A stretch of DNA of 64,000 bases from Bog-950 sp964423405 (lineage in GTDB: Bacteria; Bacteroidota; Bacteroidia; Chitinophagales; LD1): positions 16,189 to 80,188 of the forward strand of contig CAYREY010000011.1 in the NCBI GenBank assembly GCA_964423405.1, read 5' to 3'. Numbering within the stretch: the first letter of the stretch is position 1; each line of letters begins with the position of its first letter. The notes below the pieces were generated by a model. The model ran no database searches and was not told the origin of the DNA. It saw only the letters and a list, made by a program, of their open reading frames with translations. Of this stretch, positions 40,501 through 49,700 are shown piece after piece. The translations under genes were made by a program, and so were the position numbers.

Positions 40501-40687
40501 TTATATAGAGAATGATCAGAAATTTTTGAATGCATCACTTTATACAATGCAGGGTGCTGTGGTAGCTACGCAAAATGTAGATGGATTAAGCTCTGTTAAC
40601 TTTAACACAAGCCTAAGCGCTGGGGTGTACATTCTTCAACTGAGTGCTCTTAATGGTAATACTTTGAGGAGAGTTGTTATTCATTAA
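37595..40687 (+). CDS. T9SS-secreted FG-GAP/VCBS repeat protein
   Basis: A 1,030-aa extracellular protein with signal peptide ending at AVYAQ. About 12 FG-GAP/VCBS repeats (residues about 40-720) recur with NxDxxxD calcium-binding cores such as DMNNDGDEDV, DFNSDNKPD, DIDGDGNND and DFNNDTYPD, forming beta-propellers. Ig-like segments follow at about 725-935. The C-terminus (VFPNPSSGKFIVYIE to LRRVVIH) is a type A T9SS sorting domain. It is likely a calcium-stabilised adhesin or matrix protein. It is monocistronic and divergent from family member B. Confidence 0.9.
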   Translation: MQKIINTLSVLLVTCTAVYAQNSCFAPFADFKTYYGQYASSSIAAADMNNDGDEDVIVNMADILILNGNGDGSFDAPVSYSSNGQSSGKMRIADFNSDNKPDIISFDNPPSGTKSLSIYTNNNFNGVSQVLMLTTTIQAGNAQSPGAIEVADVDGDNLKDVVVNDYDGYKIYVYKNYGNNTLTQLAMLTTTYKPLNIAVGDLNADNRADIVCNYNDLSYDSVSVFMNNGSGGFSAPATIAGGAGYGGIAIADIDGDGNNDLVNSYSAYVRFVKGNGNGTFAAGYNNGYIAATANKIMVGDWNNDTKRDVAFLNSQGYIVGSALGNGNGTFATSYNGSSYGSAGDAVVADFDSDGNEDVVTVNGAQGNISFLKGQTDGSFGPLSLRAGNEPERFAIGLVNSDTIPDIVTADYRSNTISVMVGNGDGSFQPSIQDTSGNGIHDLVLAHFNNDGKTDIAMANNGNVSIALGNGDGTFTTPVLQSLPGAGGDWAIAAGDLNDDTYNDIVATSANLDSVFVMIGNGNGTFVQGVGYATGDRPFDVKLALLNNDAYPDIVVPNDISNNVSIFYGTGTGTFQQAVNLACGAGPRTVAVADFNNDTYPDIVTANNNADNVTVILNNGNGSFAAAAAYPVTTSSSISTVATGYFNNDIFPDLIVSQYLKNNVAVLLNNGNGTFGALSTYDTDYRPTDAAFFDFNYDGFTDIVSCNTAGSVTVILNSGVTLSAAGGTQLCSGDSVLLVATGGTSYLWSNGATTASVYVSAADNYTCTVTVQTSTGNCIAQPAAIPVTVASSPPSVSFNSVTNRFCVTDNPINLSLVGGSPQGGVYSGNFVSNGVFDVTASGVGPHVVAYSISNNCGTAIASDTFYVDAEVLAGINLPSDTFCDNQGAITLAPYGSPAGGVWGVNNQVVTTVNPSLAGPGTYLLQYTVTAGGCRDTAYVNAVVENCIGINEATDGAISVFPNPSSGKFIVYIENDQKFLNASLYTMQGAVVATQNVDGLSSVNFNTSLSAGVYILQLSALNGNTLRRVVIH

Positions 40688-40755
40688 TGGATATAAGTTA
40701 ATTTCATCAAGCTCTCTCAAACAAACTATTGCTGCATCAGCTTAATGGCTACGTT

Positions 40756-41277
40756 ATGAAAACAGGCATATTTCATACAGTTATATTGGGTAAAGAGTCA
40801 TTCACTCCAATTGAGTACAATGCCGATAAATTTGTAATGGACTGGACAATGGAGGCTGCCGGTAAAGTGCCCGAGCATATACACGAATACTCCGACGAGC
40901 ACTTTGTTGTAACAAAGGGTATTGTAAGTTTTAAAGTAGGCGGTAAGTTTATTGTAAAAAAGTCGGGTGATGAGTTATTCGTACCTAAAGGTATTCCACA
41001 TAGTATTGTCAATACTACTGGTAGCCAGATAGCATTGCGGGTAACCTACACACCATGTGCCGATGTGCACCGTATGTTCGAAATACTCACTGAGCTTAAT
41101 ACAAAAAGCCCCGGAAGCGCAGTAAATATGATGAGGTACTTTTATATCTACCCTCGTTTGGGGTTAAAACCATTTTCTACTATTCCATCTCCGTTTATAA
41201 TGAGTTTATTGCATGGTTTTGTAACTATTACAGGTAAACTGTCAGGTTGGGATAAACTCGTTAATCAGTTTCGTTAG
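40756..41277 (+). CDS. Cupin-domain protein
   Basis: A 173-aa protein with a single cupin fold at about 28-100. Cupin motif 1 (PEHIHEYSDEHF) supplies H41, H43 and E48, and motif 2 (GDELFVPKGIPHSI) supplies H82, so a metal site is intact. The last 60 residues form a separate hydrophobic, probably helical segment. The reaction is unknown. The ATG at 40756 is used since the upstream TTG has no support. Its end overlaps the convergent MATE gene by 17 bp. Confidence 0.85.
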   Translation: MKTGIFHTVILGKESFTPIEYNADKFVMDWTMEAAGKVPEHIHEYSDEHFVVTKGIVSFKVGGKFIVKKSGDELFVPKGIPHSIVNTTGSQIALRVTYTPCADVHRMFEILTELNTKSPGSAVNMMRYFYIYPRLGLKPFSTIPSPFIMSLLHGFVTITGKLSGWDKLVNQFR

Positions 41278-42631
41278 CTCTTGTTTCAAACCTGATAGTA
41301 CGTAGTACATACCAAAACCGTAGAAGTTGTAATACTGCCGCCACGCTAAGCCCAATAATAAAGCCAATCCAAATGCCTTTAAGGCCCAGGTTGAATTTAA
41401 AAGTAAGTAAGTAGCAGGCCGGTATCATTATCAGCCAGTAAGATATAAACGCAAAAATGGCAGGGTATTTTACATCCTGTATACCCCGTAATACGCCCGC
41501 AGCTACCGCCTGTAGCCCATCACTTATCTGAAAGACCGCTGCAAACAGTAGCATATACGAGGCCAGTTCAATTACTTCGGTATGTTCGGTGTATAACCAT
41601 GGTAGCTGGCGGTTAAAACACAGGAACATAAGGGCAAATACCGTTTCAATAATCAGGGTAAGTATTAATACGGTTACGCCGGCAGTACGTATGCCTTCTT
41701 TATCTTCTGCGCCTAATGCATAGCCTGTCATAATAGTACCTGCCGCCGAAATGCCGGTAAGTACCATAAACGTAATAGAGGCTAATCCTATAGCAATCAT
41801 ATGTGCAGCTTCGGCAGTTGTGCTTATCCAGCCACTCATTATTTGCCCGGCGTTAAAGGCAGCCACTTCCCAAAAAAACTGTAAGCCGGCAGGTATACCT
41901 ATTATCAGTATAGGCTTTACATAGCTAAGTGCAGGCTCTATATGTTTGGTAAATTCAAGGCGTAAAGCTTTTACCTGTTTGTCCTGCCATATATAATAAA
42001 GTATAGCCACGGTCATTAGCATTCTTGATATGCCATTGGCAGTTGCAGCCCCTTCTATACCCATCTGTGGTAAACCAAGTCTGCCATATATCAATACCCA
42101 GTTTAAAAAGCAGTTAAGTGCAAGTCCACCTATAGTAATATACATACCAATTTTAGTACGGCCCATGCCATCCAGAAATTGTTTGCCTGCCATGAAGAAA
42201 AAGACAAAACCCGTAGAGTAGTTAATAGTGGTAAGAAACTTACGGCCTAATTCGGTGTCAGTTTCGCTGTGCTTAATTAACTCAAGATTTTTAGTCATTA
42301 GCCATATAAGTGCTGTAAATACTACGGTGAGCACAACAGATACTATCAGGCTTGATATAAGTACCCCAATGCTTTTGTAGCCCTTCTCTTCGCCAAATGC
42401 TTCGCTTACAAGTGGTGATACTGCAAACAAAATTCCCATACCCGCCAATATGGTCATCCAGTACAGTCCATTGGCAAAGCCCGAGGCGGCGATATACTCA
42501 TGCCCCAAGCCACCTATTTGCACGGTATCAAAAAAGCCCATCAATACCTGGCCTAACTGGCCGGCAATGATTGGAAGCGCAAGGGTTAGCGCTTCTTTTA
42601 CTTTACTTTTATATGTAGCTGATAACAGCAT
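41261..42631 (-). CDS. MATE family efflux transporter
   Basis: A 456-aa NorM-like multidrug/cation antiporter with about 12 predicted membrane helices. LALPIIAGQLGQVLMGFFDTVQIG is the first MATE helix, and the repeat half begins near LSYVKPILIIGIPAGLQFFW. It exports cationic compounds in exchange for Na+ or H+; the substrate is unknown. The ATG at 42631 starts the protein just before the first conserved helix; a 12-codon longer version would begin with TTG. Confidence 0.9.
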   Translation of the reverse strand: MLLSATYKSKVKEALTLALPIIAGQLGQVLMGFFDTVQIGGLGHEYIAASGFANGLYWMTILAGMGILFAVSPLVSEAFGEEKGYKSIGVLISSLIVSVVLTVVFTALIWLMTKNLELIKHSETDTELGRKFLTTINYSTGFVFFFMAGKQFLDGMGRTKIGMYITIGGLALNCFLNWVLIYGRLGLPQMGIEGAATANGISRMLMTVAILYYIWQDKQVKALRLEFTKHIEPALSYVKPILIIGIPAGLQFFWEVAAFNAGQIMSGWISTTAEAAHMIAIGLASITFMVLTGISAAGTIMTGYALGAEDKEGIRTAGVTVLILTLIIETVFALMFLCFNRQLPWLYTEHTEVIELASYMLLFAAVFQISDGLQAVAAGVLRGIQDVKYPAIFAFISYWLIMIPACYLLTFKFNLGLKGIWIGFIIGLSVAAVLQLLRFWYVLRTIRFETRANETD

Positions 42632-42705
42632 CTTGGTTTGTTTACTCAATTGATTTAAAAGGCGCAATAATGCTGGGGGGGGAATTGTCCGCAGTCCACA
42701 AAACG

Positions 42706-42742
42706 AAAAACCCCCACCAGCCGAAACCGATGGGGGGAAAAA
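42706..42742 (-). terminator. Terminator for yceD-rpmF
   Basis: On the minus strand CCCCCATC pairs with GGTGGGGG across a 10-nt loop (one wobble), followed by TTTTT. It lies about 20 nt after the rpmF stop. Confidence 0.85.
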
Positions 42743-42761
42743 ATAATATTCTCCGCTTGGG

Positions 42762-42950
42762 TTACTTCTTGGTTCTTTCCAGTACTACTTTACCGCGATA
42801 AACAAGTTTATCTTCGCTCCAGTGGGCACGGTGCAGCAGGTGAGCTTCGCCGGTTGTTTGATCAATACCGGTGGTAGGGGCTTCTGCCTTGTAGTGAGTT
42901 CTTCTTTTATCTCTTCTTTGTTTCGAGATTCTATGCTTTGGATTTGGCAT
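42762..42950 (-). CDS. rpmF: 50S ribosomal protein L32
   Basis: A 62-aa protein opening MPNPKHRISKQRRDKRRTHY, the L32 signature. It lacks the four zinc-binding cysteines found in the zinc form, so it is the zinc-independent (C-minus) type. It lies 44 bp downstream of the YceD gene, the conserved pairing, and is followed by a terminator. Confidence 0.96.
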   Translation of the reverse strand: MPNPKHRISKQRRDKRRTHYKAEAPTTGIDQTTGEAHLLHRAHWSEDKLVYRGKVVLERTKK

Positions 42951-42994
42951 GGCTACTAATTTTTAATTGTTTATTATTTTTTATTAATCCTCGT

Positions 42995-43522
42995 TTATTT
43001 CTTCAGGTTTTTCAAGGCTGCCCAACGTGGGTCCTCTTCTCCTGATTCTTTCTTACTGCCCGGTGTAAGGTATTTTAGCACTTCTTTGTTGCATTGCGGT
43101 TCTTCTCCTGGTTTGTTGCAGCCCAGTTTCTGTATAGGTAAACACAGGTTTACATACTCATACACCAGTTGCGACATGTCAATAACCGTCTGATCGCGGC
43201 TTATATACATTACATCCGGTTCGTCTGCCAGCGCCTTAGGATCCTCGGCAAACTTGATGTAACAGGTATAATCGCCAAAAATGTTTTTATCAAATGGTAT
43301 CAGGCATCGGTCACATTCAACCTTTACCGTGCCATCAATAAAAAAATTTGCAACAAAGAACGTTTCCTTTTTTTCAAACTCAAGCCTCACTTTAACTTCA
43401 CAATTGCTTATCAGCGACTCTTCAAAATGCTTAAAAAAACCTGCATTTATATCAAACTCAAATTTGTGAACACCTAACTTCAACCCCACATAAGCTATCT
43501 CAAATTCACGTAACCCCTTCAC
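42995..43522 (-). CDS. DUF177 (YceD) family protein
   Basis: A 175-aa protein of the YceD/DUF177 family, which is linked to 23S rRNA maturation or ribosome assembly and nearly always precedes rpmF. It shows the family cysteines: CDRC in the middle (KVECDRCLIPFDK) and further cysteines in LGCNKPGEEPQC. The start is GTG at 43522, with a TTTG 4 nt before it. A lysine-rich tail closes the protein. Confidence 0.88.
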   Translation of the reverse strand: MKGLREFEIAYVGLKLGVHKFEFDINAGFFKHFEESLISNCEVKVRLEFEKKETFFVANFFIDGTVKVECDRCLIPFDKNIFGDYTCYIKFAEDPKALADEPDVMYISRDQTVIDMSQLVYEYVNLCLPIQKLGCNKPGEEPQCNKEVLKYLTPGSKKESGEEDPRWAALKNLKK

Positions 43523-43627
43523 AATTCAAATTTTATTGATAATACGCCAGCTCTTTTTACACTAGTCAAACAACACTTAAGCCTTTGCGAAAAAGGACGG
43601 CAAATATAGCCGAATTGGCCGAAAGTA

Positions 43628-43659
43628 AAAATGCCCGGTGAATAAACACCAGGCATTTT
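43628..43659 (-). terminator. Terminator for the giant T9SS cargo gene
   Basis: AAAATGCCCGGTG and CACCAGGCATTTT form a 13-bp stem (one wobble) with a 6-nt loop; T-runs occur on the minus strand. It lies about 67 nt past the stop at 43726. Confidence 0.8.
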
Positions 43660-43725
43660 GTAGCACAAATTAGCGAAATTCTTTTGTTTTAATGTATTTT
43701 TGTTTGATTTTCAGTTATTTATAGC

Positions 43726-46700
43726 TTATTTGATAGATAATTTTTGCATAAATGACGTGCCGTTGGTAGTTACATTAACCATATAAATACCACTGGCCAG
43801 TATATCTTTCAATTCAAGCATCACCAATTGTTCATCTCCGTTGTTGCCTTCGTAATTACGTTCGAACATGGTGCGGCCATTTATATCATGTATAACAATA
43901 TGTACAAAGTTGCCCGGATTGCTTACCGCAATATGTACCTGGTTATCGGTTGGGTTAGGGTACATCCGTAAAGCGCCATCTTCTGTCATGGTAACCGCTA
44001 CAGTATGTGAGTAAGTATAGTCACCGTCAAAATCTGTTTGTTTTAAACGGTAATATGAAAGGCCCATCAACGGTTTAATGTCGTTAAATCTATAGTTATG
44101 GCTGATTGTGGTAGTCCCATTTCCGTTTACACGGCCTATTTCGTTAAAGTTAACACCATCTGTGCTGCGCTCCACAGTAAAGTAGTCGTTGTCAATTTCC
44201 AGGCTGGTTACCCAGGTGGTTTGCACTTGTTGCAAAGCCGGTTTGGCAACCGCCTCAAATGATACCAGTTTAATTGGTAGTGGGCTTCCGCTTCCGCCTC
44301 CATGTAACCAGTGCTCTCCATTGGCTGTAAGGCCAACCTTAATATACTTGCCATTTAGTATGTTGCCATTGCTTAACTGACGATGGTATACCAGCATAGT
44401 TGCAGCCGAAGAGTTGTATGTAGAATCTTCATCTGGTCCCTCATACTGAGTACTTCCCAGGTCGGTTAGTGTATTAATGTCATCGTTACCATCTGGTGTA
44501 GCAGCAGCAGCAGCTACCAGGTCATTCAGTTCCGAAGTGGTGAATGGGAAACTAACTTCTACAGCCGGGCTAAGGTTAGTGCCGTTAAAGTCCAGCACAT
44601 AGTTACGGCCAAGCGCAGCAGTTTGTCCACCCTGGTTATTGGTAATCAGTACCGGGGCTGCTTTAGTGTAAACAGTAGCAGTAATAGTTCCAAGGTCATG
44701 GCCACGGTCGTTAACTACTGCAATCAGGTTGCCTAGGTTATCTGTAAGGTACACATCGCGGCCTTCGCTAGATGATGGACAGCTACAGCTGGTTGACCCA
44801 AGTGATGCTGGTACTTGCGTTGGAACCGGAGCTGTAGCAGAGTAGTTGGTTGCATCTGATGAACAGTTGTTGTTATCTTTTACATAATAGTTATGGTTGG
44901 CACCATTCAGTATGTGTACGGTATCGTTGCTGCTATAGTTGGTGCTATCTATACTAAAGGTATATGGCCCGGTACCGCCAGATGGTGTTAAACGTATGGT
45001 GGTGCTACCATTTACACCTGCGCACGACTGGTAACCCACAGTAGCCACCGGTTTAGCATTTATAGTAGCTGTAACTGCGGTGCGTGATGCAGTTGTACAA
45101 CCTCCATCAGTGGCATCGGCATAGTAATTGGTAGATGAAGAAATAAATGGAGTGGTAAACGAGGTGCCGCTACCCAGCGATACACCGCCCGATGCGGCTG
45201 CATACCAGTTGATAGTGCCGGCACTGGCAGTAGCACCTAATGTTACTGTGCCGTTTCCGCAACGTGCTGCTGGCGTGGTACCGGTTATGGTAGGTATATC
45301 TGTAACAGTAGCAGCTACCGCAGTTCGCGAAGGTGTTGTGCAGCTGCCATCGGTAGCATCTACATAGTAAGTGGTAGTAGTAGATATAGTATTGGTGGTA
45401 TACGTAGTGCCGCTACCTAGCGATGAGCCACCCGATGCCGCCGCATACCAGTTAATAGTGCCTGCGCTTGCTGTTGCTCCCAGACCAACTGTGCCTGAGC
45501 CACAACGTGATGCAGGCGAGGTTCCTGTAATAGATGGGCCACTGTTTATTGTTAAAGTGGCTGGGTTTGATGTGGCACTATCGTTTATGTTTGTAAATAC
45601 AGCTCTGTATTTGTAGCTATCCAGACCGCTGATGTTTGAAATAGTAAGTGTGCTTGATGTGAATCCAGCGTAAACACTACCATCCATACCTGCTGTAATA
45701 TCGGCAAAGGTACCTGTGTTTGGGTCGCGCTGCCATTTTACCGTAGGCGCCGGAGTAGAAGAGGAGGTGCTGCTGAATGTTACCGCAGTACCAGCACAAC
45801 TGGTTGTATCTGCCGGGTGTGTAGCCACAGTAATGGTCGCCTTTTCTCCTATTTGTATTCTGCCAAAACCGGTTTCGCTGGTGGCCTGTGTATTGCTGGC
45901 AGTGCGGCTGCCTGCTGTAGCGGCATACCATGTACCACCTGTATACCGGCGCACCTCAAAGTTAGCTGGTGTAGTTCCGGCGTCTCTATCGCCGGGGGCA
46001 AAATTGTAAGTTGCACTATAAGACGTAAACCCTGCAACACCGCTGTTGGTTAATGTCCAGGTACGGTTAACGCTTTTCGTAGGGTCAATACCCGAGTTGG
46101 AAATATCTGCGTCATCGCTACCCGAGGTACAGGCAATAATTGAACCTGAACCGCTGGTAGTGCCGCTAAAATCCACTACAACCGGTGCATATGAACTACC
46201 ATCGCCCACATGGAAAGTACGCGAAGGTGTAAGTGTGTTGGGTATATATATCTCCTCATTACCATAAATGTATTTGGTGTTATCGGCACCTGTAATAGTG
46301 CTGGTAGCTGAAATGGCAAATCTGTTAGCCCCTGTTATAATTCTTCCTCCATTTAGCAGTACAGAGTCTGTAACGAATACTGTAGCTGTGCTACCGCTTA
46401 TTATCAGGTCTTCCAGCGATTTGTTTACATTGATTTTATAAAAATCCTGTATAACTGCCGAACCATTAATGTATTGCGTAGTTGAACCGTTGAAATGTAC
46501 CTTACCTGTGCCATATGTAAACGTACCTCCGTTATTGGTCCAGTTACCAGCTACATAAATATTTGCAGCGGTATTTTTATCAAATGTGCCGGCACTTAAT
46601 GTCATGTCAGAGTTAAGGGTAAGCGATGTAGTACTGCCACTTACGCTTAGTGTGCTACTGGTTTTATTTACCGTTAGTTTGTTAAATGTTTGGCTGGTAG

Positions 46701-49700
46701 CAGTACCGTTAATAGCCTGTGCACTACTGCCACTAAATGTTACGCGGCTGTTGGCTGGTGTAAATGTTGCCCCGTTATTGGTCCAGTTGCCGGCAGTCAT
46801 ATTAATGTCGGTAGCTGTGCCGGCATTTAGTGTACCAGCAGTTAATGTCATATTGCCGTTAAGGTTTAGTACGTTCATACTACCACCCACAGCCAGTGTA
46901 TAGCCTGTTTTGTTTACGGTTACATTGTTAAAGGTTTCTGAACTCGATAAGCCCTGTATAGCCTGGTCGATAGCGGTGCTGTTAAATGTTACAGTGCCGT
47001 TACCCGGTGTAAAGCTACCTCCGTTGTTAACCCAGTTTCCACCAGTCATAATAATACTGCTGGCTGTACCTTTATCCAGCACGCCTGCATTTAATATCAT
47101 ATCGCCACTTATATTGAGCGTAGTTGTGCTTCCTCCCACAGTTACAGTACCCGATGCTTTGTTTACACATAACGAATTGAAAGTTTGCGATGTTGAGGTA
47201 CCCCCTAGTGTTTGTGCACTTGTGCCGGTAAAATAAACCGTACCGGTAGATGGTGTGAAAGTAGCGGCACTTGCCTTGCTCCACCCTCCCGAACCCTTTA
47301 CATTGATGCTGTACCCGCCACTGTTAACAGTGCCGGTAGACAAGGTAATGCCACCAGTAGCAATACTATCGTTTAAAGTAGTGCTGGCAGTGCTGCTATA
47401 TGTTAGCATATTACCTATGGTAAGTATACTGTTGTTGTTTATAAAGGCGGTGTTCTGTACATCCAGGTTGTTTGCAATTGTACTCACAGCCCCCAGATCG
47501 GAGCCATACGCACCATTAAGTTTAAGATTGTAGTATGGCCCGTCATTAACCACACCGCTATCACCGTTTTGTGTAATTGTAACAGTGCCACCTGTAAGGT
47601 TGTATGTGCCCCGTAGTTCCGGATATACATCTTCATCGGTTGTACGCGTTAGCTTCAATTCAGATGTGCCGCTCATCGATAAGTTAGCGTTACCAAATAA
47701 TATGTAGCTACCCTCTTCAAGTACAACCGAGCCACCAATGCTTACAGCACTATCAACCGGTACATTACCTATCAGCGATTTGGTGCCGGAGTTAGATAGC
47801 ATTAAAGTATGATAGCTTTCGGCAGGTACCTTAATGTTTTGCGAGCCCGAGCCATTGTAGTGCACAATGTTTGGAGATGTAATTACATCTAACGTACCGG
47901 TAGATAAAAGCGTGCCCGTTAATTCCAGATTTGAGTTCGCATTATTTACCCAGGTAGATGTGGCATTTGTACCTGTAACACTACCGTTCAGGCTTATACT
48001 ACCAAGATTGTTTATTGTAGTATTTGCCGCAAGGCTTATATTGGTATTAACTGATGATGTACCGATAGTTAATGCGGTTCCTTCATCTATAGTTTTATCG
48101 TTGGTAATAGATAATACACCGCCAGAACTTGTAGTAAATGTTCCTGTTCCGCTAAGTACGGCATTGGTGCCGCTAAAAGCCATAGTGGCGCCTGAAGAAA
48201 GGCTCATGTCACCATCAATATGTAAATCGCCGGTAATGGTAAGTGCACCACTGCTGTGGTTGTAGGTGGCTCCCGAGTCCAGAGTGAACCAACCCGATAC
48301 AGTTACGTTGCCCGAAAAAGTTTGTGAAGTAGATGGGCTGAATAATAGTTCGCCTGTTACATTCAGTGTACCGTTATTAGTAAACGTGGCCGAGCCAAAC
48401 ATATCCATATTGCCGGTTACAGTAAATATTTTAGTGGCATTAATAGTTAATGAGCCGCCAGATTCTATATCCAGAAATTGTACTGTATCGGTTGCAGTAA
48501 CTGTTACCGCATGTCCCGATTCTATAACCGCATAGCCACCTGCGGTAGGTAAACAACTACAAGCCGCGCCCGAACCACCAGCAGTGTAGCTCCAGGTTCC
48601 GGTAGCGCTGTTATCGTTCCAGTTTCCGCTTTTGCGCGAGTACACATAGGTATACAAAGGTGTACTGTTTCTATCGTTGGTACCCATAACCCATACATTG
48701 CTCAGGTTGGTGGCTGTCAATCCGGTACGTTTGCCGGTTGGCGAGCTAACAGCACCTAAAGTAGCAGAGTGGGTGCCACAGCTGCCCATGGTGTTACTGG
48801 TATAGGTTACCAGTTTAAGGTTAGATACGCTACCCGCGCTGCCAAGCTGCGAGTATTTTACCTCAATTGTATATGTGCCACCTGCAAGGCCAGATGTTGT
48901 GATGGTAGCTTTCTGGTTGGTTATCTGTTCAATGGCAGATCCTTCGTTGTCGGTATATGTTACTGAAGTACCACCCGAACCATCGGTATGCGACACTAGT
49001 ATATAGCCCGCGGTAGTGGCGTTGGCTGTAGAGTTAATGAATACCGGCCTGTATTGGCTAAGTGTGCCTACCGGAAATAAACCATAAAAGCTACCCGAGT
49101 TACTGGTGATGGCTGTGCCCGATGGAATCCAGCGTTTAAATGTGCCCCCGTAAGCTATACCGGCAGATCGCGATAAAGTGGCAATAGCACTGTTCCCCAA
49201 TGTAATGGTGTTGCCGTTCAAGTTCAGGTTACTGCCGCTCATGGTAAGGGTATTGGTTACCATTACATCATTCATCAGCTTAACAGTAGCCCCTGCCTGG
49301 CTTACTGTCATTTTATAGAAAGTTTCACCACCGCTGCGGGTTATGCTTTTAGTACCACTACCATTAAATGTAACGGTGTATGTGGCCGGTGCAAATGTGC
49401 CGCTATTGTTCCAGTTGCCTGCTACAGAAAAATTACCGGCAGCAGTAACTGTTTGCGACGCGGCAATGCTAAAGTTTGCGAAAGTAAGGGTAGCGTTAGG
49501 GGTAATAGTACCCATTCCGCTAAAATTCACATTAGATCCGGTTGCGAAAGTCAGTGCTGTTGTATTGGTTGTTAATCCTTTTGCAAAATTAATGGTGCCG
49601 CCATAAGCAGAAGTTAATACCGGCGCAGTGCTACCACCAAAGGTTAACGATGGGGCAGATGAGCCATTGAAATTTACATCACCTGAACCTGTTAAACTGA

